NCBI GenBank assembly: GCA_013399855.1
Contig: VXAY01002371.1
Coordinates: forward strand, 125,953-189,952
Reading direction: 5' to 3'
Length of the DNA: 64,000 nucleotides
From: Oxyruncus cristatus
Lineage: Eukaryota > Chordata > Aves > Passeriformes > Cotingidae
Shown here: positions 61,501 through 64,000 of the stretch, piece after piece
How the letters are laid out: the number at the start of each line of letters is the position of its first letter
How positions within the stretch are numbered: position 1 is the first letter of the stretch
Position numbers and translations under genes: made by a program
Notes under the pieces: generated by a model
Database searches by the model: none
Told to the model about the DNA's origin: nothing
Seen by the model: the letters and a program-made list of their open reading frames with translations, nothing else

Positions 61501-64000
61501 ATGGAGTAACTCACTACTTAAAACTGTGGAAAGGCCTCACTAGAACAGTTCTAGGAAACCTGTTATCAACAAAAATATGGACTAATCACAGAGCATCACT
61601 TTGGAATGGTCAGACAAAATAATATATAAATGGGAGGAACTGGGGCTGTTATGTATGAGCACAGGTGAAAGGCCATGAATTTGAAATACTGTGGAAAAAA
61701 AGAAAAGAAGCTTTACTTCCTCTACCATAGATATGATGAAGTTGTAGATACGGCATATGCAACAAGATGTTGTTATAACAAGATCCTGAAGTACAGTAAA
61801 GCCTTGAGATGCTGTGAAGCCTTAGTTTATTACTGTAGCTTAGTATATATCTCTCAGGATAAGTATTGGGATATTTTTTTATACTAACTGATGCTGTATT
61901 GATCAAGTAGTGCACTGCATGGACAGAGGCAACACAGATATTCATTGCTTCTACTCTGCCCTCTTTTACTGGACATAATAGCTTTCTCTATGAATACAAG
62001 TTAATAAATTAAAAATTGACAAGAAAAAAAATCTGTTTTGATCAAAACTAATTTTTCTCTTTTGCTTTGTTCCTAGTAACGCTGCAAGTACTCTATAAGT
62101 TAAAAACAGCCAAAGTATTTGAAAAGTCACGGAATAAAGATGACAGGCCAAACACAGATATAGTAGATGAAGATCCGTATGCTATTCAGATCATCTCGTG
62201 GTGTCCAGAAAGTAGAATGCTGTGCATAGCTGGAGTTTCTGCACATGTCATTATTTACAGGTTCAGCAAACAGGAAGTGACAACAGAAGTCATTCCGGTA
62301 ATTAGTTATGACCATTTTTAAACTTTGTAGGATTTAGCTATAAGAAGAGTGTTCGAGCAATTTACTGCTTTGCTATCTTTTACCTTATTAGTGAAATGGA
62401 CAAAAATGGTTACCTCAAAACGAAGAGATGTGTCTTTTTGGAGGAAAAGTGATTAATTACAAAATTCAACAAAAGTAAATATTACACACCAAGATACTGG
62501 TTTTCAGTGTGTTGTTCAGCTTTTGCAGCCAATAATAGTTCTTTGATCTATCTATCGAAACAAGTAATGGATCAAAACTTGGCTGTATCAAAGGTAAAAT
62601 GATAAGTGAATGAGCTGTGGAGTTGAAGAATTTCAAAGCTTTTAGGGAGTTGATTCCATTTTTCCTTGATTCCTAATAATTACCATCTGTCCTGTCAAAA
62701 CTGCAGTGTGCAGAGCTAGAAGAGTACAAGTGAGCCAACATTCCCTGAAGTCAGTTAAGGACTTCGGTGTGTTGGTATTTTATTCTATGTAAGATACAAT
62801 GATTCTATTACAGGAGTTTGAGAAGTCCTTTGTTAAATCAGACACACACATACAAATTTATGTATTTGAATGTATGGGCTAGAAGCTCGTATTTAATTAT
62901 AAAATGTTGCATGTTATAAGTAAAGTGTTAATTGCAATGTAGTTGGTTTTTCCTCTCACCTCTTACCTGCAACACACACACACATACACATAAACCCCAT
63001 CCCCTTCATATTCTGCTCCCTTTGGATAAGTCTTAGTTTAAGGACCTGAGGCACGGGGGTTTTTTTGTTCACCCTTCATGGTGTGTTTACCTTTGTACAA
63101 GTACATTCCCTTCTGAGGGAATAGTTTTTTCTAAACAATTTTTCTGGATCAGTCCCTAGCAAATTATTCTTCAGTACTAGGAAAGTTTTAAAAATACTAT
63201 GTATTCCTTGTTTCAGTCCATGAATTTAGTTCTACTTTGCAGATGATGAGAATAAAACAGTGGAAAAGTTTCTTTTCACTGCACTGCAATTAATACGAAT
63301 ATTGTTGCAGATCCAGCAGAAGAAAATCTGAAGTCATGATGAACTTGCCATTTTTAAAATGTATGAGCTAGTTGAGCACATCAAATATTGAACTAAATCC
63401 TGTGTGTACAGTGTTGCATCAGTATAAAGGGTAGCTGCCTATGTGCCTTCAGCTCTCAGTTTTACCATTCCAGAGTTACATAAACCAAGTCATCTTCATA
63501 ATTGAGAATGTATGTCAGCAGAATTATAATTAAATGGGTTTTCTATCCAGTATTTAATTTCTTCCAATATTGACACAAACTTTTAAAAATTGTGAAATAT
63601 ACCAGACTTTCAAGTTTCAGTAATCTTCAGATATTCAGTCTTTAGTTTTACAACTCTGTTTCTGAAGATTACATATGTATTTAGGTTGCACTGTTTATTA
63701 ACCTACTGTTATCTTTTAAAAGATGAAAAAGTCCTCTATGTCATTTATCACTACAATCTTCTGTTGCACTTCACTTATTTCGTATCCAGTTTTTTTGAAA
63801 GGCAGACTTTACTGATTTTTTTTTTTTTTTAATTTTAATTAACAGATGCTGGAAGTACGTCTGCTATATGAAATAAATGATATTGAAACTCCAGATGGTG
63901 ATCAGGTGCCACCTTCATCAACTCCAGGCGCAGGTTCCAATCCTCAATCCATTGTTCCCCAGTCTCACCCATCTACTAGTAGCAGTTCATCTGATGGACT
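91..64000 (+). CDS. STXBP5: STXBP5 (tomosyn-1) gene, coding exons 1-16, 5' half, runs off the window
   Basis: Sixteen exons with GT..AG borders join into one open frame of 593 full codons plus 2 bases; every junction keeps phase. The product is tomosyn-1, a cytosolic Lgl/Sro7-family protein. Known family role: it binds syntaxin-1 and SNAP-25 through a C-terminal R-SNARE motif, competes with VAMP and restrains vesicle priming and exocytosis. The part seen here is the N-terminal leader plus WD40-type strands, with blade-ending motifs such as LHLWNL (residues 123-128), VVLWDL (221-226), LTIWNV (262-267) and IKFWDA (461-466). Paralogue assignment to STXBP5 rather than STXBP5L rests on the [13 protein letters not shown] start, [13 protein letters not shown] in exon 12 and the [18 protein letters not shown] block in exon 15, where I recall STXBP5L differing clearly. 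The SNARE motif and hypervariable linker are beyond the window. No frameshift or premature stop was found. Confidence 0.97.
244..1971 (+). other. STXBP5: STXBP5 intron 1 (1,728 bp)
   Basis: GT-AG intron, phase 0. The first ~180 bases share the GC-rich character of the CpG island; the rest is T-rich. I saw no repeat of a recognisable family and no further coding sequence in it. Confidence 0.9.
1972..2069 (+). CDS. STXBP5: STXBP5 exon 2 (residues 52-83 plus split codon 84)
   Basis: The exon begins after ...TTGTTAG with [20 protein letters not shown] and continues with the [12 protein letters not shown] strand, the first WD40-like blade of the Lgl-type propeller. It ends with two bases (CT) of a Leu codon completed by C from exon 3, giving ...RLFGRP. 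The donor reads CT|GTATCCTTT, a poor match to the major-spliceosome consensus but an exact match to the U12-type donor. No other GT nearby gives the conserved join. Confidence 0.96.
2070..2078 (+). promoter_or_regulatory. STXBP5: U12-type 5' splice site of intron 2
   Basis: The donor is GTATCCTTT, the consensus recognised by U11/U6atac snRNAs of the minor spliceosome. The upstream exon end (CT rather than AG) and the C residues at intron positions +5 and +6 would make it a very weak U2-type donor. Together with the branch site at 26852-26860 it defines intron 2 as a GT-AG U12-type intron. Confidence 0.9.
2441..2500. repeat. G/T-rich low-complexity tract
   Basis: Runs of T and G (GGGTGGGTTTGTGGGGG followed by T runs and GGGTGGTGGGC). 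No gene content. One of several G/T-type tracts in the gene. Confidence 0.8.
2721..2752. repeat. Exact 16-bp tandem duplication
   Basis: CATAGCCATATGGTAC occurs twice in immediate succession (2721-2736, 2737-2752). The unit contains the palindrome CCATATGG and the junction forms ATGGTACCAT. A related CCATATG sits just upstream (2712). Confidence 0.9.
5766..5789. repeat. Perfect inverted repeat, 10-bp arms, 4-nt loop
   Basis: Arms ATAGGGAGCA (5766-5775) and TGCTCCCTAT (5780-5789) are exact reverse complements around GTTG. It is the most GC-rich short-loop hairpin in intron 2. Confidence 0.9.
7262..7348 (+). mobile_element. Probable old CR1 LINE 3' tail
   Basis: GGCACTGGACCAGATGA, then GACCTAAATTATTCTGTAATTC and CATTCTATGAATATGG resemble the CR1 3' end (TTGGACCAGATGATC ... 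CAACCTAAATTATTCTATGATTCT). The match is degraded and the 5' limit is uncertain. Confidence 0.4.
7947..8518 (+). mobile_element. ERVL-like LTR, sense orientation
   Basis: Starts TGTGCTGGTTTTGGCTGG and ends GGGGTTAAATCACAGCA, with internal blocks (GACAGCTGACCCAA, ATTAAACTGTCTTTATCTTAAACC, CATCACACGGGGGGAGTGAGCGAGTGGCTG) that match the common avian ERVL LTR pattern as I remember it. A polyadenylation signal ATTAAA at 8394-8399 is in the same direction as STXBP5. The TATA region (GCGTATCAAGC, near 8208) is degraded. It is followed by retroviral leader sequence, so it is a 5' LTR of a truncated provirus rather than a solo LTR. No convincing target-site duplication was found. Confidence 0.8.
8527..8544 (+). 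other. Degenerate retroviral primer-binding site (tRNA-Lys-like)
   Basis: Eight bases after the LTR end, an 18-base stretch matches the tRNA-Lys type primer-binding site at 13 of 18 positions by hand alignment. This is the expected place for a PBS and supports the 5'-LTR interpretation. The mismatches indicate an old, inactive copy. Confidence 0.5.
8790..9322 (+). repeat. ~45-bp degenerate minisatellite in the ERVL leader
   Basis: About ten units, each with a GAGCAGGTxTATCTxTGAAG-like block and an ATAAGGTCATGCTGG-like block, repeat with a period near 45 bp. Examples start near 8933, 9033, 9121, 9170, 9213 and 9304. It lies between the PBS and where gag would be expected; no gag, pro or pol sequence follows. 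Short ORFs on both strands here are products of the repeat. Confidence 0.7.
10169..10184. repeat. T16 homopolymer
   Basis: Uninterrupted run of 16 T in intron 2; no adjacent element recognised. Confidence 0.9.
11230..11259. repeat. Perfect inverted repeat, 12-bp arms, 6-nt loop
   Basis: TTAGAATCTCTT (11230-11241) and AAGAGATTCTAA (11248-11259) are exact reverse complements around CTTCGT. Outside the arms CAC and GTG can extend the stem across a 2-nt bulge. Confidence 0.9.
11662..11779 (-). mobile_element. CR1 LINE 3' fragment, antisense
   Basis: TCACAGAATCATACAATGGG, then GGTTGGAAGCAACCACTGGAGGTCAT and CAACCTCCCTGCTCAAGCAGGG are the reverse complement of the CR1 3' terminus. About 118 bp survive. 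Confidence 0.85.
12995..13060. repeat. A/C-rich low-complexity tract
   Basis: CACAAAACCCCCTCC followed by A-rich runs with scattered C and G. On the opposite strand it has the same G/T composition as the tracts at 2441, 46325 and 53838. Confidence 0.8.
16117..16422 (-). mobile_element. CR1 LINE 3' fragment, antisense (~306 bp)
   Basis: Begins AGAATCATAGAATCAACTGG, continues through TTGGAAAAGACCTCTGAGAT and a CTCCCTGGGCAGCCCATTCC block, and ends near CACCTGGCTACAATGTC. This is the CR1 3' untranslated end in reverse. Two antiparallel ORFs of about 80 codons within it are by-products. Confidence 0.95.
18627..18650. repeat. Perfect inverted repeat, 9-bp arms, 6-nt loop
   Basis: TCACTACTA (18627-18635) and TAGTAGTGA (18642-18650). 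A related 8-bp hairpin with the same TCACTACT arm occurs at 43551-43569. Confidence 0.85.
19757..19934 (-). mobile_element. CR1 LINE fragment, antisense
   Basis: CACAGAATTCAGAATATGCTG, GAGTTGGAAGGGACCCACAAGG and CAGTGACCAAAACTGCAGG follow the reversed CR1 3' region. It abuts a sense CR1 fragment with no visible spacer. Confidence 0.85.
19935..20236 (+). mobile_element. CR1 LINE fragment, sense
   Basis: GAGGAGCAGCTGAGGTCACT, AACCTGGAGAAGGGGAGACTG, GGCCAGTGACAGGACCTGAG and CTCCCCAGGGAAGTGGTCAC follow CR1 in the forward direction, upstream of its extreme 3' end. The terminal ATTCTATG-type end is missing. Confidence 0.85.
20868..20904. repeat. Inverted repeat plus adjoining perfect palindrome
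   Basis: TACTCCAAG (20868-20876) and CTTGGAGTA (20882-20890) pair around TATAC; immediately next is the 14-bp perfect palindrome TTCTTGGCCAAGAA (20891-20904). Confidence 0.85.
21780..23327 (+). mobile_element. CR1 LINE, 5'-truncated, ~1.55 kb, broken pol (sense)
   Basis: A long 3' segment of a CR1 non-LTR retrotransposon. Reverse-transcriptase blocks are readable: [19 protein letters not shown] near 22020, [15 protein letters not shown] near 22130, [16 protein letters not shown] near 22400 and the catalytic FADD at 22497-22508. The frame is broken, for example a TAA in place of a sense codon after VYLD (near 22242), a TGA at about 22322 and a TAG after DEGI near 22480. The 3' UTR ends ...AAATGATTCTGTGAT at 23327. 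It cannot encode an active enzyme. The 5' boundary is approximate. Confidence 0.95.
25386..25401. repeat. T16 run at left edge of assembly gap
   Basis: Sixteen T immediately before the N block; the true length is unknown because the run enters the gap. Confidence 0.9.
25402..25467. other. Assembly gap (66 N)
   Basis: Sixty-six N between a poly-T run and an A-rich segment. Content and true size are unknown. Frames translated through it are artefacts. Confidence 0.99.
25488..25523. repeat. A36 run to the right of the assembly gap
   Basis: Thirty-six uninterrupted A after a short unique segment (25468-25487). With the T run on the other side it gives an inverted homopolymer pair around the gap. 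Confidence 0.9.
26683..26699. repeat. Near-palindrome, 8-bp arms, 1-nt centre
   Basis: TTCTCCAT (26683-26690) and ATGGAGAA (26692-26699) around a single G, about 175 bp upstream of exon 3. Confidence 0.8.
26852..26860 (+). promoter_or_regulatory. STXBP5: U12-type branch-point sequence of intron 2
   Basis: TTCCTTAAT matches the highly constrained U12 branch consensus (TTCCTTRAY). The presumptive branch adenosine (26858 or 26859) is about 15-16 nt from the last base of the intron at 26874, the short spacing typical of this class. The stretch between them (GATACCAATTCCAG) is not a polypyrimidine tract, as expected for a U12 acceptor. Confidence 0.9.
26875..26956 (+). CDS. STXBP5: STXBP5 exon 3 (residues 84-111)
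   Basis: The first base C completes Leu84; the exon then reads [18 protein letters not shown] and IQLQFLINE. This is the second strand set of the N-terminal propeller and is almost invariant among tomosyns as I recall them. The donor is GAG|GTTAGT, phase 0, into a short 788-bp intron. Confidence 0.96.
26957..27744 (+). other. STXBP5: STXBP5 intron 3 (788 bp)
   Basis: GT-AG, phase 0, acceptor tract TTTCTTTTTCTCATAG. No repeats or other features seen. Confidence 0.9.
27745..27845 (+). CDS. STXBP5: STXBP5 exon 4 (residues 112-144 plus split codon 145)
   Basis: Starts GGA GCT after a TCATAG acceptor and encodes [20 protein letters not shown] followed by [22 protein letters not shown] (residues 120-128) is a clear WD40 blade end: Asp in the turn and Trp in strand c. 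The exon ends CG| in phase 2 with donor GTAGGG; the Arg codon is completed in exon 5. Confidence 0.96.
28848..29103 (+). mobile_element. CR1 LINE 3' fragment, sense
   Basis: GGCATAGGACAGGGGGTAAT, AGATTAGATATTAGAAAGAAA, AAGTGTTCAAGAACAGGTTGG and the end GGCATTGTGTGATTCTG track the CR1 3' end in forward orientation, with about 250 bp remaining and moderate divergence. Confidence 0.8.
30199..31542 (-). mobile_element. Solo LTR of an endogenous retrovirus, antisense, with 5-bp TSD
   Basis: Begins TGTGAGAACCCATCC and ends GGGCCTCTACA, so both ends have the TG..CA form. It is flanked by the direct repeat TTCTC (30194-30198 and 31543-31547). Read on the minus strand, U3 is about 1.18 kb, a TATA-like TTATATAG lies at 30354-30361 and AATAAA at 30299-30304, followed by ~100 bp of R/U5. 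This order fits an LTR and sets the orientation. A purine-only stretch (30389-30507) sits upstream of the TATA. No internal retroviral sequence adjoins it. ORFs inside (30252-30572 and others) are not genes. I do not recognise the family. Confidence 0.7.
30389..30507. repeat. Polypurine (A/G) tract inside the LTR
   Basis: About 120 bp almost entirely of A and G, including GAAAGAAAAAGAGGAGAAAA. It produces a spurious Lys/Arg-rich ORF. Confidence 0.85.
33508..33524. repeat. A17 homopolymer
   Basis: Uninterrupted A run in intron 4 with no recognisable element upstream. Confidence 0.9.
34984..35024. repeat. T21 homopolymer flanked by a short inverted repeat
   Basis: T21 at 34994-35014. TGACATGG before the run and AAGTCAGAG after it allow CTCTGAC/GTCAGAG pairing across the tract. 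Possibly an old insertion; no family recognised. Confidence 0.6.
38922..39056 (+). CDS. STXBP5: STXBP5 exon 5 (residues 145-189 plus split codon 190)
   Basis: Acceptor CTCTTTCAG. The exon encodes [19 protein letters not shown] then [20 protein letters not shown] and [24 protein letters not shown] is a hallmark Lgl/tomosyn segment. Ends CT| in phase 2 with donor GTGAGT. The antisense ORF over this exon (38635-38949) is a shadow. Confidence 0.97.
39057..40153 (+). other. STXBP5: STXBP5 intron 5 (1,097 bp)
   Basis: GT-AG, phase 2. No recognisable repeat. The ORF at 40000-40221 overlapping exon 6 is in another frame and is not coding. Confidence 0.9.
40154..40217 (+). CDS. STXBP5: STXBP5 exon 6 (residues 190-211)
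   Basis: Short 64-base exon after TTTTTTTAG. It completes Leu190 and encodes [21 protein letters not shown], the loop and strand opening the next propeller blade. Donor AAG|GTAGGA, phase 0. [11 protein letters not shown] favours STXBP5 over STXBP5L, which I recall as HLSDSPRDEGK. Confidence 0.95.
41968..41996. repeat. Perfect inverted repeat, 13-bp arms, 3-nt loop
   Basis: TTCTAATAGAAAT (41968-41980) and ATTTCTATTAGAA (41984-41996) around AGA, the longest perfect short-loop hairpin I found here. It leads directly into a palindromic AT array. Confidence 0.92.
41997..42080. repeat. AT-rich tandem/palindromic microsatellite
   Basis: TATAT/ATTAT repeats with the motif TAGAATTATATATTATATT occurring twice, then ATTCTATTACAAATAGAATT. 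The block is largely self-complementary with its surroundings. Confidence 0.85.
43426..43509 (+). CDS. STXBP5: STXBP5 exon 7 (residues 212-239)
   Basis: Acceptor AATGCAG. Encodes [20 protein letters not shown] then DYRYTHDE: a complete WD40 strand b-c unit with the Gly-Thr-Val-Val-x-Trp-Asp signature (219-225). Length is 84 bases (28 codons), phase 0 at both ends, so skipping it would keep the reading frame. Donor GAG|GTAACA. Confidence 0.96.
44738..45510 (-). mobile_element. LTR-like segment related to the 30199-31542 LTR
   Basis: The left end TGTGGGGTGACCCACACTT then AAGGGGAAGGAAGCACCT closely follows the first LTR (TGTGAGAACCCATCCTT, then AAGGGGAAGCAAGCACCT). On the minus strand a TATAAA lies at 44860-44865, about 125 bp from that end, comparable to the TATA position in the first copy. 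The right end is not established: a weak candidate is ~45510, where GGACA repeats the five bases preceding the left end (44733-44737), but the terminus there would be TA, not CA. Similarity beyond the first ~40 bp is not obvious by eye. Confidence 0.45.
46325..46400. repeat. G/T-rich low-complexity tract
   Basis: T runs broken by G groups (GTTTGGGGTTGGGTTTGG), same style as 2441-2500 and 53838-53969. Confidence 0.8.
47000..47545 (+). mobile_element. ERVL-like solo LTR, sense orientation
   Basis: Starts TGTACTGGTTTTGGTTGG and ends GGGGTTAAACCACCACA. Shared internal blocks with the 7947-8518 LTR include ATTAAACTGTTCTTACCTCA and the GAGTGAGCAG...GTGGTGCTTGG region. ATTAAA at 47428-47433 is in the STXBP5 sense direction. 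The TATA region is ACTATAGAAACTGGGA near 47245. No leader or PBS follows, so it is a solo LTR. The flanks (CTGCA and GATGA) do not form a clear duplication. Confidence 0.85.
50300..50320. repeat. Perfect inverted repeat, 9-bp arms, 3-nt loop
   Basis: GGTTTCCTC (50300-50308) and GAGGAAACC (50312-50320) around ACA. Confidence 0.85.
51490..51613 (+). CDS. STXBP5: STXBP5 exon 8 (residues 240-280 plus split codon 281)
   Basis: Acceptor CTTGCATAG. Encodes [20 protein letters not shown] then [20 protein letters not shown] and His-Gly. [12 protein letters not shown] (256-267) is another canonical WD40 blade end. [21 protein letters not shown] matches tomosyn-1. Ends with one base of the next codon (CAT G|GTAAGA), phase 1. 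Confidence 0.97.
51614..53045 (+). other. STXBP5: STXBP5 intron 8 (1,432 bp)
   Basis: GT-AG, phase 1. No recognisable repeat. Confidence 0.9.
53046..53124 (+). CDS. STXBP5: STXBP5 exon 9 (residues 281-306 plus split codon 307)
   Basis: Acceptor TACTTTAG. Encodes [20 protein letters not shown] then YKTTRAG. The basic loop KQLKDGKK is solvent-exposed by family structure (inference); [12 protein letters not shown] begins the region of Lgl-family proteins conserved from Sro7 to tomosyn. Ends GG| in phase 2 with the strong donor GTAAGA. Confidence 0.96.
53411..53438. repeat. Perfect inverted repeat, 9-bp arms, 10-nt loop
   Basis: GAGCCTATT (53411-53419) and AATAGGCTC (53430-53438). It is followed eight bases later by a second hairpin. 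Confidence 0.88.
53447..53473. repeat. Perfect inverted repeat, 10-bp arms, 7-nt loop
   Basis: CTTCTGTGCT (53447-53456) and AGCACAGAAG (53464-53473) around CTGATAA. Confidence 0.88.
53838..53969 (+). repeat. G/T-rich low-complexity tract with G runs
   Basis: About 130 bp with several runs of three or more G on the + (transcribed-sense) strand, including two runs of six G and a GGGGAGGGG-like end, separated by T-rich spacers. Composition is compatible with G-quadruplex formation in the nascent RNA or DNA (inference). The antiparallel ORFs here are artefacts. Confidence 0.85.
55071..55225 (+). CDS. STXBP5: STXBP5 exon 10 (residues 307-358 plus split codon 359)
   Basis: Acceptor TATTCCAG. Encodes [20 protein letters not shown] then [20 protein letters not shown] and [12 protein letters not shown]. 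The [11 protein letters not shown] and LTVMHGK segments are Lgl-family core motifs (the region often annotated as LLGL domain). [20 protein letters not shown] is diagnostic for STXBP5; STXBP5L is clearly diverged here as I recall it. Donor AATG|GTAGGC, phase 1; translation can run past it into intron 10, which is not coding. Confidence 0.97.
55226..56269 (+). other. STXBP5: STXBP5 intron 10 (1,044 bp)
   Basis: GT-AG, phase 1. No repeat recognised. The exon 10 frame stays open in it to about 55407. Confidence 0.9.
56270..56342 (+). CDS. STXBP5: STXBP5 exon 11 (residues 359-382 plus split codon 383)
   Basis: Acceptor TGTTTTCAG. Encodes [20 protein letters not shown] then LAQNG. This hydrophobic strand set ([15 protein letters not shown]) is typical of the propeller junction in Lgl-family proteins. 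Ends GG| in phase 2, donor GTAAGA. Confidence 0.96.
56343..58402 (+). other. STXBP5: STXBP5 intron 11 (2,060 bp)
   Basis: GT-AG, phase 2. The hairpin at 57167-57191 is the only notable structure. Confidence 0.9.
57167..57191. repeat. Perfect inverted repeat, 11-bp arms, 3-nt loop
   Basis: TTATCTAAGGT (57167-57177) and ACCTTAGATAA (57181-57191) around GAT. Confidence 0.92.
58403..58550 (+). CDS. STXBP5: STXBP5 exon 12 (residues 383-432)
   Basis: Acceptor CATTGAAG. Encodes [40 protein letters not shown] and [24 protein letters not shown] separates it from STXBP5L (SIGVKHKKQGYSNK as I recall). The polybasic [10 protein letters not shown] is a predicted exposed loop. The donor AAG|GTACAA is weaker than average; phase 0. 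Confidence 0.96.
58551..58912 (+). other. STXBP5: STXBP5 intron 12 (362 bp)
   Basis: Shortest intron of the window, GT-AG, phase 0, donor GTACAA. The ORF running from exon 12 into it ends at 58686 and is in another frame. Confidence 0.9.
58913..58980 (+). CDS. STXBP5: STXBP5 exon 13 (residues 433-454 plus split codon 455)
   Basis: Acceptor ATCTTCCAG. Encodes [20 protein letters not shown] then IT. The segment reads GLITQSYPE where I recall GLGAQSYPE in mammalian STXBP5 and LGAQTYPE in STXBP5L, so two adjacent residues appear to differ. Ends GG| phase 2, with a perfect donor GTAAGT. Confidence 0.95.
58981..59989 (+). other. STXBP5: STXBP5 intron 13 (1,009 bp)
   Basis: GT-AG, phase 2, strong donor GTAAGT. 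Nothing notable. Confidence 0.9.
59990..60030 (+). CDS. STXBP5: STXBP5 exon 14 (residues 455-468 plus 1 base), 41-base microexon-like exon
   Basis: Only 41 bases, too short for ordinary ORF detection. After ATTTCATAG it completes Gly455 and encodes [13 protein letters not shown], a textbook WD40 end (Asp458-Gly459, Trp464-Asp465) that is nearly invariant in tomosyns. Donor A|GTAAGT, phase 1. Skipping this exon would shift the frame. Confidence 0.95.
60031..62076 (+). other. STXBP5: STXBP5 intron 14 (2,046 bp)
   Basis: GT-AG, phase 1, donor GTAAGT. No repeat recognised; short ORFs on both strands near 61650-62150 have no recognisable homology. Confidence 0.9.
62077..62297 (+). CDS. STXBP5: STXBP5 exon 15 (residues 469-542)
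   Basis: The largest complete exon here (221 bases), acceptor GTTCCTAG. Encodes [60 protein letters not shown] and [14 protein letters not shown]. The acidic [15 protein letters not shown] segment is a loop between strands; [13 protein letters not shown] and [11 protein letters not shown] return to propeller strands. Phase 0 at the end, donor CCG|GTAATT. The ATG at 62067 lies upstream of the acceptor in intron 14 and is not a start codon of this gene. Confidence 0.97.
62298..63845 (+). other. STXBP5: STXBP5 intron 15 (1,548 bp)
   Basis: GT-AG, phase 0, ending in a T-rich tract then TTAATTAACAG. It contains a short CA microsatellite at 62971-62992. Confidence 0.9.
62971..62992. repeat. Short CA microsatellite
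   Basis: Interrupted (CA) repeat, about 10 units including one TACA interruption. Confidence 0.8.
63846..64000 (+). CDS. STXBP5: STXBP5 exon 16, 5' part (residues 543-593, truncated by window edge)
   Basis: Acceptor TTAATTAACAG after a long T-rich tract. Encodes [20 protein letters not shown] then [20 protein letters not shown] and [11 protein letters not shown], still open at base 64000. The Pro/Ser-rich part is the start of a flexible insertion between propellers. The true exon end and donor are not in the window. Confidence 0.95.
   Translation, partial: MLEVRLLYEINDIETPDGDQVPPSSTPGAGSNPQSIVPQSHPSTSSSSSDG

Noticed and set aside
1..64000. Search for an undescribed defence-like, CRISPR or operon-type system
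   Set aside because: The window is one spliced vertebrate gene with intronic repeats; no regular spacer arrays, gene clusters or unassigned conserved coding blocks were seen.

Overview
The window is a piece of a bird genome carrying the 5' half of one large protein-coding gene, STXBP5 (tomosyn-1, syntaxin-binding protein 5), on the + strand. Avian origin is inferred from several CR1 LINE fragments, from endogenous-retrovirus LTRs of a type common in birds (starting with a GGTTTTGGCTGG-like block and ending in GGGGTTAAACCACxACA), and from compact introns. The species cannot be named from this sequence.

Layout. Bases 1-420 are a CpG-rich promoter-proximal island holding the last part of the 5' UTR and coding exon 1 (ATG at 91). 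Sixteen coding exons follow, ending with exon 16, which is cut by the window edge at 64000. Exon coordinates are 91-243, 1972-2069, 26875-26956, 27745-27845, 38922-39056, 40154-40217, 43426-43509, 51490-51613, 53046-53124, 55071-55225, 56270-56342, 58403-58550, 58913-58980, 59990-60030, 62077-62297 and 63846-64000+. Joined, they give an uninterrupted frame of 593 complete codons plus 2 bases, about half of a protein usually about 1,150 residues long. The window encodes the N-terminal leader and the first part of the WD40/Lgl-type double beta-propeller. The hypervariable linker, the second propeller and the C-terminal VAMP-like SNARE motif lie downstream.

Fourteen introns look like ordinary U2-type GT-AG introns. 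Intron 2 (24.8 kb, the longest) has exact matches to the minor-spliceosome signals: GTATCCTTT at the donor, TTCCTTAAT just before the acceptor, and no polypyrimidine tract. It is the best biological observation here.

Introns hold the accessory content. Intron 2 has an ERVL-like LTR with a degenerate primer-binding site and a ~45-bp minisatellite leader (7947-9322), CR1 fragments including a 1.5-kb piece with broken reverse transcriptase (21780-23327), a head-to-head CR1 pair (19757-20236), and an assembly gap (25402-25467). Intron 4 has a CR1 tail and a 1.34-kb solo LTR with a 5-bp target-site duplication (30199-31542). Intron 7 has a relative of that LTR (from 44738) and a second ERVL-like solo LTR (47000-47545). 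Several perfect short-loop inverted repeats and G/T-rich low-complexity tracts are scattered through the introns. I saw no other protein-coding gene, tRNA, rRNA, CRISPR array or operon-like system; the remaining short ORFs are non-coding shadows or sit inside repeats.
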